Assembly (NCBI RefSeq): GCF_009363275.1
Contig: NZ_CP045324.1
Coordinates: 744,001 to 808,000, forward strand
Source: Marinobacter sp. THAF197a
GTDB lineage: Bacteria > Pseudomonadota > Gammaproteobacteria > Pseudomonadales > Oleiphilaceae
Direction of reading: 5' to 3'
DNA length: 64,000 bases
Positions 1-8,443 of the stretch are shown piece after piece. The notes below the pieces were generated by a model, which had not been told where the DNA came from, did no database searches, and saw nothing but the letters and a program-made list of their open reading frames with translations. Within the stretch, counting starts at the first letter, position 1, and each line of letters starts with the position of its first letter. The translations under genes were made by a program, and so were the position numbers.

Positions 1-1
1 C

Positions 2-70
2 AGGGTGGTGTTGGTTGGGGCATCTGGCGCTATCAGCGTAGCTCGGAGGGACGAATGTCCGACAACATAA
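2..70 (+). CDS. FimU/FimT-type (GspH-like) minor pseudopilin, C-terminal end only
   Basis: Only the last 22 codons are in the window, reading RVVLVGASGAISVAR and a short tail ending PTT before TAA. The pattern of a beta strand ending in 'G.I.V' fits the end of a GspH/FimT-fold pseudopilin, and position directly before pilV is where fimU lies in Pseudomonas. The stop overlaps the first possible pilV start by 16 bases, which suggests translational coupling. The identification leans on gene order, since so little sequence is present. Confidence 0.5.
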   Translation, partial: RVVLVGASGAISVARRDECPTT

Positions 71-543
71 TGTTTCAAGCCTCGGGTTATCACCAAGGTT
101 CAAGGCCCATGATGCAGAAAGGTTTCTCACTGATTGAAGTGCTCATTACTGTGCTCATTCTGGCAATAGGCCTATTGGGGCTTGCGTCGCTGCAGGCGAA
201 CTCCTTGGTGGGTAATCAGCAGTCCTATATGCGCTCCCAGGCAACCAGTCTTGCCTACGATATGACAGACCGTCTGCGCGCGAACAAAAGGGCGGCTCTC
301 GATGGAGACTATAACTCTTCATTCGGAGATGCTGTCACTTGTGGCGTACCCCAGGGTGGCGGAACCGTTGCAGAGGATGATCTCGAATCCTGGCAAATTG
401 CCTTGGCATGCGCCCTAACGGAGGGTCGTGGGGCCGTAAACGTCGACGGCGGGTCGGGCATTGCAACAATACGCGTGCGTTGGACCAATGGTCGCTCTGG
501 CGGTACCGATACCGAAACGTTTGTAACGAGGACGGCATTGTGA
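55..543 (+). CDS. pilV: Type IV pilus minor pilin PilV
   Basis: Minor pilin of the type IV pilus priming complex at the inner membrane. A class III prepilin signal is visible: KG|FSLIEVLITVLILAIGLLG, with cleavage after Gly and Glu at mature position 5, followed by one hydrophobic helix. The ATG at 55 has a strong ribosome site (GGAGGG, 45-50) but gives a 23-residue leader; the ATGs at 109 and 112 would give the more usual short leader. The body is small and glycine-rich. It overlaps both neighbours, so the cluster is almost certainly one transcript. Assignment as PilV rests on order (fimU-pilV-pilW-pilX-pilY1-pilE) and the MxSLQ-type helix end. Confidence 0.88.
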   Translation: MSDNIMFQASGYHQGSRPMMQKGFSLIEVLITVLILAIGLLGLASLQANSLVGNQQSYMRSQATSLAYDMTDRLRANKRAALDGDYNSSFGDAVTCGVPQGGGTVAEDDLESWQIALACALTEGRGAVNVDGGSGIATIRVRWTNGRSGGTDTETFVTRTAL

Positions 544-1574
544 GCATTTCAACCTTCGCACCGTCAAATATGTCCAAGCCTAAGCAGTCTGGATTGTCTC
601 TCATAGAGCTAATGATTGCTGTTGTGCTGGGATTACTGCTTATTGCTGGCGTGATCAATATTTTTCTGGGAACACAGCAAACCAATCGTACACAGGAGGC
701 GCTGGCACGCGTCCAGGAAACGGGCCGATTTGCGGTAGAAATATTGAGCCGTCAGGCTCGAGAAGCTGGTATGAACGGTTGCCCGGCAGGTTCCGTAAAC
801 AATCTGCTTGATCCCAATGGAACTGGTTACGATGCCGCCAGTATGGCTGGTTCCGAGCCTTTCTCCTTCATAGATCCGGATGATCTGGATGGTCATGTTA
901 GAGGTCACGTTTTGACCATCAACGGAGCCCGTAGACTTGATTTGAATCTAGAGGCTTCAGGAAACGGATCAGCGGGAGGTGGTGGGCAGGTTCCGCCAAT
1001 CAATCTGACCAGCAGCAACGGTATTGCCAAGGGAACGATCATTACGGTTGTCGGTGCCGATGGCTATACTTGCGATCTTTTCCAGACAGGATCTGCGCAG
1101 AATGCTAACAACTTACAGCGTTCAACGAATGACAACCCTGGCAACTTGAGCGTCTCCCAAGCTCGTGGTGTTTACTCCGCATTCTTCGGACCGATCGAAG
1201 TGTTTGAGATGGCGAGCTCCAGTTACTACATCCGAAATAATCCGGCAGGGATTCCCAGTCTCTATGTCTTGTCCCGAGGCGATCTGGACGAAGTCGTTGA
1301 GGGTGTGTACGACATGCGGTTGGAATATGGTATCGACAGCAACGGAAATGGTCGTGTTAACCAGTACGTTAATCATGAAAGTATGACTGCGAACCAGTGG
1401 GAGCAGGCAGCAACGATAAGGATTCATTTGCTTGCCTATAACGGTGAAGAGGGCCAGGTATTAGAAACCGCGCAAACCGGTTTGTTGTTCCGAGATTCAC
1501 TATTCAATGCCCCTGATAACCGTCTTTATCAGGTGTTCACCACCACCGTTGCTGTTAGAAACATGGTGCTATGA
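540..1574 (+). CDS. pilW: Type IV pilus minor pilin PilW
   Basis: Large minor pilin, 344 residues from the GTG at 540. This GTG overlaps the pilV stop (GTGA) and has GAGGA upstream; an alternative ATG at 570 lacks a clear ribosome site but gives a shorter leader. The prepilin motif is SG|LSLIELMIAVVLGLLLIAG, followed by the QTNRTQEALARVQETGRFA segment typical of PilW. PilW works with PilV, PilX, FimU and PilE to prime pilus assembly and present PilY1. Its stop overlaps the pilX start (ATGATGA), again indicating coupling. Confidence 0.9.
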   Translation: MSISTFAPSNMSKPKQSGLSLIELMIAVVLGLLLIAGVINIFLGTQQTNRTQEALARVQETGRFAVEILSRQAREAGMNGCPAGSVNNLLDPNGTGYDAASMAGSEPFSFIDPDDLDGHVRGHVLTINGARRLDLNLEASGNGSAGGGGQVPPINLTSSNGIAKGTIITVVGADGYTCDLFQTGSAQNANNLQRSTNDNPGNLSVSQARGVYSAFFGPIEVFEMASSSYYIRNNPAGIPSLYVLSRGDLDEVVEGVYDMRLEYGIDSNGNGRVNQYVNHESMTANQWEQAATIRIHLLAYNGEEGQVLETAQTGLLFRDSLFNAPDNRLYQVFTTTVAVRNMVL

Positions 1575-2089
1575 TGAGTGTTTTCTATATTTTTGAGAAC
1601 CGTGAAAGTCAGCAAGGCTCTGCGTTAATCATTTCATTGCTGCTGCTGTTCATTTTGACGATCCTTGCCCTTGCCGGGGCCAGAAACTCCGTTCTGCAGG
1701 AGCGGATGACTGGGAACATGGTCGATCGAAATATGGCATTCCAAGCTGCCGAGGCGGCGATGTCGGAAGGTGAGCGGGAACTTCGGGCCGGCGGATTCCG
1801 CAATGCAATATCGGAACGTGAAAACCCGGGAAACCCCGACAGCTGGATTACGTTTTTCAACGATACCAGTAATGCGGGCTCTGTCTACGATTTTGATCTG
1901 AATATCTCATCGGACGATTATAATTACGAACTTTTCGCCAGCCCAAGGTTCGTTATTGAAGAGCTGCCGCAAGCCCCGAATTTGGTGGCTGACCAACCCC
2001 CCCTGCCAAGCCTGTTCCGAATTACCGTCATAGGCCAGGGTGGTACGGAAAACTCGATTGTTATCTTGCAGTCTGCGTCTCGACTCTGA
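1571..2089 (+). CDS. pilX: Type IV pilus minor pilin PilX
   Basis: 172 residues. The N-terminus has the PilX pattern QQG|SALIISLLLLFILTILA followed by a conserved polar stretch (RNSVLQERMTGNMVDRNMAF) and QAAEAAMSEGE, which is diagnostic of the PilX N-terminal domain family. Serine rather than phenylalanine follows the cleavage glycine, as is usual for PilX and GspK-like tip proteins. It starts within the pilW stop and ends just before pilY1. Expected role: part of the minor-pilin tip complex that recruits PilY1. Confidence 0.92.
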   Translation: MMSVFYIFENRESQQGSALIISLLLLFILTILALAGARNSVLQERMTGNMVDRNMAFQAAEAAMSEGERELRAGGFRNAISERENPGNPDSWITFFNDTSNAGSVYDFDLNISSDDYNYELFASPRFVIEELPQAPNLVADQPPLPSLFRITVIGQGGTENSIVILQSASRL

Positions 2090-2112
2090 GTAAACTCAAC
2101 GGAGTGCTCACT

Positions 2113-5100
2113 ATGAATAAGTTCAAACTACCTGCCGTTGCCCGAAAGCTGGGCGTGATGTTCGCTAGCGCGTTGATGGCATCGGTAACGCTTTCTTCAG
2201 CCACTGCTTATGCTGCGATCGCTCAAAAGCCATTGTTTTTGACCGGGGAGGGGTTGCCTCCGAATGTTCTGCTCATTCCGGATACCTCTGAGAGTATGCA
2301 GGAGGGACTAATTGACGGCCGGGTGGCATTAGACTTTTCAAGCTGCACACCGGGACAGATTACAAATCCGTCCGTGTGTGTAGCCGGCGCCGCAAACACG
2401 CAAAGTAAGGCAAGTATTGTTAAGCGCACTGGGTTGGCTTTGATAGACGATTATATGGACCAGATAAATCTGGGATTGCTGTCCTATCAACAAAGCCCGG
2501 CAAGCAGAAGTAGGGATGACTTTAATTCTGGAGGAACGGTCCGTTGGAGATTGGTCGAGCGTTTGTTGGATGTTCGCTATTCCAACAACGCCAATCCTAG
2601 CTGGTATCAGCCTGCAACCGAGCAGGCATGGAACTCGGATATAAAAACTAACCGAATACCTAGTCCCCGTGGAGGAAATCGATGGGTTTTCTTCAATACT
2701 AGCGTAGTTGGGTACGATTGGAATACCTCTGACGGCACGTTTGGATTACCAACTAGTGACAGGGTTTTGTTTACCGAAGAGACCAATACTCGAGATACCG
2801 CCAATGTTCCGCCCGAATGGTTCCGGCACACATGGTCACAAATGACCGGTTCTGGTGGGTTGACGAACCTTGGCACGGTGGATATCTATATGACAGATAT
2901 CCTGAGACAGCGGGGCATTAGCTCTTGGGGGAGAAGTGTGCTTTTCCTTCCACTTAATCAGGTGGAGTGGAGAAGCACTTCAGCGCCAGGTCTTGGCTAT
3001 TTGCATGTTCCAATCGGCGGGCGAAACGCTGACGGCACTCTGGACTCAAACCATTGGGATCGTTTGCGCACCAAGCTGCAACCGCAGAGAGTGGATTGGA
3101 ATGGATCCGGTAACCCCATGACGGATTCATCCTGGCCACTTGTCGCAGCAGGATTAACGCCACTCGAGGGTACAATGTTGACCGCCCGAGACTACTTCAT
3201 GGGTGAACGTACGTACTTTAACAATGCTCAAGGAAGAGCGAATAGGGCCCCGATACCACAGAGTTGCGATGCTAATGCGGCTATCTGGATAACTGATGGT
3301 TTGCCGTCGGTCAGTTCTGATGGGACACCTTTAGGGCAGAATCCGGTGCTGGCTGTGAGACAGGCTGCAGACGCGGTTGCAACATTCCATGGCGATACAG
3401 ATATTCCTCTCTATGTGATTGGGTTTGCTATGCCGCCTGGCGTAGGCGGTTTGTTTGCAGGTCAAACTGACTTCCCTACTGGTAACCCGTTAGACCTTTT
3501 GGCTGAAAAAGGCGGTACTGGAAGTGCTTATGATGCTTCTTCAGAGGCAGAGCTAAAAAATATAATGGACGAAATATTCTCGCAGATCGTGCAGGAAGCG
3601 AGGGGAAGCGCTGCTTCAGCAGCAGCAAGCTCAACCAGTCTCCAGACAGACACAGCTATTTTTGTTGCGGGCTTCGACTCTCGTGACTGGACCGGTGAGC
3701 TAAAGGCGTTCAGGGTTAACCGAAGAGAATCGGATGAAGATTCTTTGTTGGATGAATCTCCGGCCTGGAATGCCGAGGATAAATTGCCTGCTCCAGGAAG
3801 TCGAAACATTCTTACATGGGTTCCGGATAGCTCCGCAACTGGATCTGTTGATTGGGCTAAGGGCGATACTAAACCCTTTACAACCTCTGGAAGTGGACTC
3901 AGTGCCGCTCAGATCTCCGTACTTTCTGCTGGTGGGGTTGATGTAGATGATCTCGTTGGGTGGTTGCGTGGGGATCAATCCAACGAGGGGGCTGAGCCTG
4001 GCGATCTTCGTCGGCGGACACGGGTGTTGGGCGACATCGTTAATTCCAGCCCGTTGTATATTAGAAACCAGAATTTCAACTATCAGTTATTCCCAGAGAC
4101 TGAGGGCGGAACCAAGTATAATGCGTTTCTAGACGCTAATCGTACTAAAGCTCCTTTAATAGCCGTGGCTTCCAATAATGGCATGCTGCACGTGTTTGAT
4201 GCCCGGTTGCCTTGTCGATCTGGCGAAACTGCGGCTTCTGACGGTTGCTCCGCTGATGGTGGCAAAGAGGTATTCTCGTATGTTCCCAATGCGCTAATGT
4301 CTCGTCTCCCCAATCTTGCCAAGCAAAATTATGATCGAGAGTATTATTTTGATGGTTCTCCTCGCATTGGCCATGTTTATGATGGTACCGACTGGCGTCG
4401 AATCCTGGTTGCTAGTCTGGGGGCTGGAGGCAAGGCAGTTGTTGCTATCGACATAGATTCCCAAGAAGTTTTGTGGGAACTCGATGCATCTCATAACGAT
4501 AATCTTGGTTATGTCCTGGGAGATCCGATTCTTGGCAAAGCTGCAAGCGGCGAGTGGATAACGGTTATTCCCAACGGGTATGACAGCGTTAATAATCGGG
4601 CCTCTTTGATTATTCTGAATACATTGACCGGTGAGGAAATCACAACTTGGACCCCAACAGGCTCCAACCCTTCCGGTAACGCGATGTTTGAACCATTGCC
4701 GCTTGATGTGACCGGAGACCGGAGGATTGACCGGATCTACGCTGGTGACTTGGAGGGCAATCTCTGGCGTTATGACCTTGACCCGCGAGGCCCTGGGCAG
4801 TGGGGAGTGATCAATAGCCTCAGGTCTGGTGGCAATGATGGTCCGCTGTTCAAGGCTGTGTCGCCCGAGGGGCAGAAGCAGCCAATCACCGTGCGCCCAA
4901 ATGCGGCAAGGGACTCTTCTGGAATTATTCATCTGGTCTTTGGCACAGGTAAGTATTTTGAAGTTGGTGATAATGCGGTAGCCAATGTCCCCACTCAGTC
5001 TCTCTACGGTATTCGCGATGAAGACGACACGGTTGCTCGGTCGGACTTGCTCGAACAATCAATTATCTATGAGGGTACGGAGCACGGTTTTGATGTTCGG

Positions 5101-5577
5101 GTCTCCACTGACCTGGTTGTTGGTAGTAATAGAAAAGGTTGGAGACTTGATCTTATCTATGATGGCCAGAACAATGGCGAACGACTGGTGCAGAACCCGA
5201 TTATCCGAGGCAGCAGAGCCGTATTTGCAACCTTGATACCTGAGCCGAACCCCGATCCATGTGAACCGGGTGATGGTACTGGTTGGATTATGGAAATAGA
5301 TGCTTTCAACGGTGCTCGCTTGAGCCAGTCACCGTGGGACCTCAGTGGCGACGGCTTCGGTGAAGAGAGCTTTGTTAATGTGCCTGGTCTGGGTCTGGTT
5401 CCAGCCAGCGGTATTCGTTCACCAGTTGGTATCCCAACGATTCCTGCAGTGGTTGAAGATCATCAGTTGAGTGATCGCGAATACAAGTTCGTGGTTGGCT
5501 CAACCGGTGACGTCTGGGAACTCCCTGATGAATCGCGGGATGGCGCTGGCCGTCAATTCTGGCGCCAGTTGCGGTAA
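2113..5577 (+). CDS. pilY1: PilY1, type IV pilus tip adhesin / retraction modulator
   Basis: 1154 residues from the ATG at 2113, which has GGAG at 2100-2103; an upstream GTG at 2104 is too close to that site. A signal peptide ends near residue 35 (ATAYA|AIA). The N-terminal half opens with a von Willebrand A-like MIDAS (DTSES, residues 57-61). The C-terminal half is the PilY1 beta-propeller, with VASNNGMLHVFDA and a calcium-binding loop near 865-873 (D, D, D spaced by four) followed by YAGDLEGNLWRYDL. These features match PilY1 closely. The protein is made with the minor pilins and sits at the pilus tip, where calcium controls extension and retraction. A terminator-like hairpin follows at 5593-5617. 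Confidence 0.95.
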   Translation: MNKFKLPAVARKLGVMFASALMASVTLSSATAYAAIAQKPLFLTGEGLPPNVLLIPDTSESMQEGLIDGRVALDFSSCTPGQITNPSVCVAGAANTQSKASIVKRTGLALIDDYMDQINLGLLSYQQSPASRSRDDFNSGGTVRWRLVERLLDVRYSNNANPSWYQPATEQAWNSDIKTNRIPSPRGGNRWVFFNTSVVGYDWNTSDGTFGLPTSDRVLFTEETNTRDTANVPPEWFRHTWSQMTGSGGLTNLGTVDIYMTDILRQRGISSWGRSVLFLPLNQVEWRSTSAPGLGYLHVPIGGRNADGTLDSNHWDRLRTKLQPQRVDWNGSGNPMTDSSWPLVAAGLTPLEGTMLTARDYFMGERTYFNNAQGRANRAPIPQSCDANAAIWITDGLPSVSSDGTPLGQNPVLAVRQAADAVATFHGDTDIPLYVIGFAMPPGVGGLFAGQTDFPTGNPLDLLAEKGGTGSAYDASSEAELKNIMDEIFSQIVQEARGSAASAAASSTSLQTDTAIFVAGFDSRDWTGELKAFRVNRRESDEDSLLDESPAWNAEDKLPAPGSRNILTWVPDSSATGSVDWAKGDTKPFTTSGSGLSAAQISVLSAGGVDVDDLVGWLRGDQSNEGAEPGDLRRRTRVLGDIVNSSPLYIRNQNFNYQLFPETEGGTKYNAFLDANRTKAPLIAVASNNGMLHVFDARLPCRSGETAASDGCSADGGKEVFSYVPNALMSRLPNLAKQNYDREYYFDGSPRIGHVYDGTDWRRILVASLGAGGKAVVAIDIDSQEVLWELDASHNDNLGYVLGDPILGKAASGEWITVIPNGYDSVNNRASLIILNTLTGEEITTWTPTGSNPSGNAMFEPLPLDVTGDRRIDRIYAGDLEGNLWRYDLDPRGPGQWGVINSLRSGGNDGPLFKAVSPEGQKQPITVRPNAARDSSGIIHLVFGTGKYFEVGDNAVANVPTQSLYGIRDEDDTVARSDLLEQSIIYEGTEHGFDVRVSTDLVVGSNRKGWRLDLIYDGQNNGERLVQNPIIRGSRAVFATLIPEPNPDPCEPGDGTGWIMEIDAFNGARLSQSPWDLSGDGFGEESFVNVPGLGLVPASGIRSPVGIPTIPAVVEDHQLSDREYKFVVGSTGDVWELPDESRDGAGRQFWRQLR

Positions 5578-5592
5578 TCAAGTCAGGGCAAG

Positions 5593-5621
5593 GAGCGGCC
5601 AGCTATCAGGGCCGCTCTTTT
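5593..5621 (+). terminator. Rho-independent terminator-like hairpin after pilY1
   Basis: GAGCGGCC (5593-5600) pairs with GGCCGCTC (5610-5617) around a nine-base loop and runs into TTTT. It lies between pilY1 and pilE, so it may lower pilE expression relative to the upstream genes or separate the transcripts. Confidence 0.65.
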
Positions 5622-5643
5622 ATCATTTTCGAGGTATTAGGTT

Positions 5644-6048
5644 ATGGTTTTAAAACGGCGTCACCATCAGGGATTCACCCTGATCGAGTTGATGATTGTA
5701 GTGGCGATTATCGGGATTATTGCTGCCATCGCTTACCCTTCTTATCAGCGATATGTGCTCAATTCATACCGAACAACGGCTGCGGGTTGCGTGATTGAGC
5801 TGGCGCAGGCGATGGAGCGGCAGTTTACAGCCTCCATGAGGTATCCGGCAGCGTTACCTGTGCGGGGCTGCACAACAGAAAGCAATATGGATGATAGGTA
5901 TTCATTTGCTCTGGATGGCGATAACTCGTCGACAACAACGTTCCGAATCACCGCAACACCTCAAGGCGCCCAGACTGCTGATGCGTGCGGAACGCTGGCC
6001 TTGAGTCATACCGGGCAGCGCGAGGCAGATGAAACAGGTTGTTGGTAA
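5644..6048 (+). CDS. pilE: Type IV pilin-like minor pilin PilE
   Basis: 134 residues with a textbook prepilin leader: HQG|FTLIELMIVVAIIGIIAAIAYPSYQRYV, Glu at mature position 5. Four cysteines in the body (AGC, RGC, DAC, and a C-terminal GCW) are suited to two disulfides. As the last pilin of the fimU-pilE cluster and small in size it is called PilE, the minor pilin that links the tip complex to the major pilin. It could in principle be a major pilin, but the context and lack of a separate strong promoter argue against this. Confidence 0.88.
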   Translation: MVLKRRHHQGFTLIELMIVVAIIGIIAAIAYPSYQRYVLNSYRTTAAGCVIELAQAMERQFTASMRYPAALPVRGCTTESNMDDRYSFALDGDNSSTTTFRITATPQGAQTADACGTLALSHTGQREADETGCW

Positions 6049-6076
6049 GCGTATAAATGGTTCAGGAGTACTGTTC

Positions 6077-6355
6077 ATGAAAAAAATATGCATACTGGTT
6101 CTAATGCTGTTTTCCCCCCTTGCTTTAGCTAATGAGCGGGTTGTGGTGGTGGAAAACGCGGACTCCATCGCTGTTACCAGAGTCGTTGTTGCTTCAGGTG
6201 AGTACTTTCACTTTTCTCCCTCAGCAGTTAAGAGCAAAGATAAGCGTTATACGCTGTCTGATATAACTCCGGGTCGAAATCTGGTGATTGAAACTGAAGT
6301 TGGTCGCAACCAGCAAAAACAGATCGTTCAATGGCAGATGATCGAGTCGTTGTAA
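6077..6355 (+). CDS. Small predicted secreted protein of the pilus cluster, unrecognised
   Basis: 92 residues from the ATG at 6077, with CAGGAG at 6063-6068. The start is a clear Sec signal peptide (MKKICILVLMLFSPLALA, cleavage before NER). The mature part is about 74 residues, rich in Val, Ile and charged residues with alternating hydrophobics, suggesting a small beta domain; it has no cysteine. I do not recognise the family. It begins 28 bases after pilE and is likely co-transcribed, so a role in pilus assembly, similar in place and size to PilY2 of Pseudomonas, is possible but not shown. Confidence 0.75.
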   Translation: MKKICILVLMLFSPLALANERVVVVENADSIAVTRVVVASGEYFHFSPSAVKSKDKRYTLSDITPGRNLVIETEVGRNQQKQIVQWQMIESL

Positions 6356-6369
6356 GCGTTCATTCTTTA

Positions 6370-6401
6370 TTGTTCATTGTTGATTGGCTATTCATGAACA
6401 A
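6370..6401. terminator. Inverted repeat between the converging pilE block and fimT
   Basis: TTGTTCAT (6370-6377) and ATGAACAA (6394-6401) are perfect complements across a 16-base AT-rich loop. The right arm lies inside the last codons of the minus-strand fimT. The place between two converging units suggests transcript ends, but there is no GC-rich stem and the call is weak. Confidence 0.3.
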
Positions 6402-6894
6402 TACGAGGCCTCCCGCTCCAGCTGACGATAATTTTGCTTCTGGAGCGCTCTATGTCCTCCAGGGCATTAAGGGTAACTTCAATTCGGCCAGGGGTGCCCT
6501 TGGTCTCTCCGGTGCCCCGAAACTGAAAGAAGTTTTTGGTGGCCGGGAAAGCTAGCAACTGATTGTGTTTTGGTGCTGGGAGCACCTTCTTAAGGAATTC
6601 TTCGTTTGTGATCTCTTTCTGGTTTAATGGATCCAGAAATATTCCAAGTGGCTCATTCCAATTGTTGGTGCATTTGTTTTCTTGTACCGGACAAATCGTC
6701 ACCAAGACGTTGTGAGAGATCGCGGTATATCTTGCAAACTGAAGGGCTTGATAGAGTTCACGGACTTCGGATTGGTGTTTGCTTCTCTGTATCAGGCCAG
6801 AAAAGCTCGGATAAGCCATTGTGATAAGCGTTGTGAGTACGATAAGGCTGACAAGTAGTTCGAGCAGGGTAAACCCTGCGTAGCGAGTATTCAT
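6388..6894 (-). CDS. fimT: FimT/GspH-type minor pseudopilin
   Basis: 168 residues from the ATG at 6892-6894, which has AAGGA six bases upstream; an in-frame start further upstream would add 15 residues of unlikely leader. The prepilin motif is YAG|FTLLELLVSLIVLTTLITMAYPSF, then the GspH-like EVRELYQALQFARYTAISHNVLVTICP, with a second cysteine a few residues later (CTNNW). The C-terminus IIVSWSGRPRIV matches the end of the GspH fold. It follows pilR on the same strand, as fimT does in Pseudomonas. FimT has been linked to DNA binding in natural transformation in some species; that is family knowledge only. Confidence 0.88.
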   Translation of the reverse strand: MNTRYAGFTLLELLVSLIVLTTLITMAYPSFSGLIQRSKHQSEVRELYQALQFARYTAISHNVLVTICPVQENKCTNNWNEPLGIFLDPLNQKEITNEEFLKKVLPAPKHNQLLAFPATKNFFQFRGTGETKGTPGRIEVTLNALEDIERSRSKIIVSWSGRPRIVHE

Positions 6895-7003
6895 GGTGCG
6901 TCCTTGCGTTTGTGTGAGAGACCAGATCCTTCCGGTCATTTGCCTAGCAGATGCTATCGTTGGATGCTGACCAAATCTGTGAACCAGTTTGGCCTAGTTG
7001 CAA

Positions 7004-8389
7004 TTACTCCATCCCCAACTTCTTCAACCGATACCTCAACGCCCGAAAACTGATCCCCAGCCTCTTGGCCGCCGCCGTCTTGTTCCACCGGGTTGCCTCT
7101 AGCGCCTTCTCAATCGCCTGCCGCTCGATGTTCTCCAGGAAGCCTTCCAGGTCTATTTCCCCCTCGGGCACAGGAGCAGGAGCCTCTGATGTGCCAGTGT
7201 CAGAGCTGCGCTCCGATACCGGGGTTCCGGGAATAGCACCGCCACCCAGATGCAAATCACCCGCATCAATAAAATCTTCATCACACAGCGTAAACGCCCG
7301 CTCCAGAATGTTCTCCAGCTCCCGCACGTTGCCTGGGAAATCGTATCCCTGCAGGCGTTCGATAGCTCCTGGCGTTAGTTTGGCGGGGTCGCATTCGTAC
7401 TCTCGGGCGATGCGCTGCAGAATATGGTCGGCCAGCAGGGAAATGTCTTCCGCCCGCTCGCGCAGAGGCGGTACCGCCAGTTCAATCACGTTAATGCGGT
7501 AGAACAGGTCCTGACGGAAGCTGCCTTCCTGCACCAGTTCAGGCAGGTTTTTGTGGGTGGCGCTGAGTACGCGGATATCTACTGGCACTTCCTTGGTATC
7601 GCCCACCGGGCGCACGGCCTTTTCCTGAATGGCGCGCAGCAGCTTTACCTGCATGGCCAGGGGCAGGTCGGCGACTTCGTCCAGGAACAGGGTGCCGCCG
7701 TTGGCGCTGCGGAACAGGCCCTCCTTGTTTTCGACCGCACCGGTAAAGCTGCCTTTCTTATGGCCAAAGAACTCGCTTTCCATCAGTTCCGAAGGGATGG
7801 CGCCGCAGTTAACGGCAATAAAGGGGCCATCAGCCCTTGGCCCCTGCATGTGGATCATGCGGGCGACCAGCTCTTTTCCACTGCCGGATTCGCCGCTGAT
7901 AAACACCGGCGCCTGGCTGCGGGCCAGCTTACGGGTCTGGTTCCGCAGCTTGCGGATTTGTGGGGATTCACCGAGCAGAAGTCCGGGCTCGTCAGCTTCG
8001 GCGCTATCCTGGTTCTTGGGTTCGCTCAGCTTCAGGGCGCTGTTCACCAGTTCCCGCAGGCGGGGCAGTTCCACGGGCTTGGAGACAAAATCGAAGGCGC
8101 CGGCCTTGAGGGATTCGATGGCGGTGTCCATGCTGCCGTAGGCAGTGATGACGGCTACCGGCGTGCAGGGCGTGTGCTGCTGAATCCAATGCACGAGGTC
8201 TATACCGTTGCCGTCCGGCAGGTTCATGTCGGTCAGGCACAACTGGGGTTTATGCTGTTCAAGCAGGGCCCGGGCTGTAGTCAGGTCCGGTGCGGTGTAG
8301 GTGGTAATCCCCATTCGGGTGAGGGTGATCTCCAGCAAGTCCCGGATATCCGGTTCGTCGTCAACAATCAGCGCTGTTTGGTGTGTCAT
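7004..8389 (-). CDS. pilR: Sigma-54-dependent response regulator PilR
   Basis: 461 residues in NtrC-family order: receiver domain (phospho-acceptor Asp54 in LTDMNLPDG), AAA+ domain with Walker A GESGSGKE (166-173) and the sigma-54 contact loop GSFTGA (213-218), and a C-terminal Fis-type helix-turn-helix (KTAAAKRLGISFRALRYRLKKLG). GSFTGA in place of GAFTGA is, from memory, normal for PilR. It activates pilin transcription with RpoN when phosphorylated by PilS, encoded just upstream with a 54-base gap. Confidence 0.95.
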   Translation of the reverse strand: MTHQTALIVDDEPDIRDLLEITLTRMGITTYTAPDLTTARALLEQHKPQLCLTDMNLPDGNGIDLVHWIQQHTPCTPVAVITAYGSMDTAIESLKAGAFDFVSKPVELPRLRELVNSALKLSEPKNQDSAEADEPGLLLGESPQIRKLRNQTRKLARSQAPVFISGESGSGKELVARMIHMQGPRADGPFIAVNCGAIPSELMESEFFGHKKGSFTGAVENKEGLFRSANGGTLFLDEVADLPLAMQVKLLRAIQEKAVRPVGDTKEVPVDIRVLSATHKNLPELVQEGSFRQDLFYRINVIELAVPPLRERAEDISLLADHILQRIAREYECDPAKLTPGAIERLQGYDFPGNVRELENILERAFTLCDEDFIDAGDLHLGGGAIPGTPVSERSSDTGTSEAPAPVPEGEIDLEGFLENIERQAIEKALEATRWNKTAAAKRLGISFRALRYRLKKLGME

Positions 8390-8443
8390 TATTTGTGTTC
8401 GGTTCCCTGTTGAATTTCAAACGCCCGATGCCCCGCGCCCGGC

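Noticed and set aside
7213..7218. Sigma-54 promoter for fimT or pilE under PilR control
   Set aside because: No TGGC-N-TGC pair of the right spacing was found before fimT, pilE or pilV in this window; the PilR target promoter of the major pilin is presumably elsewhere.
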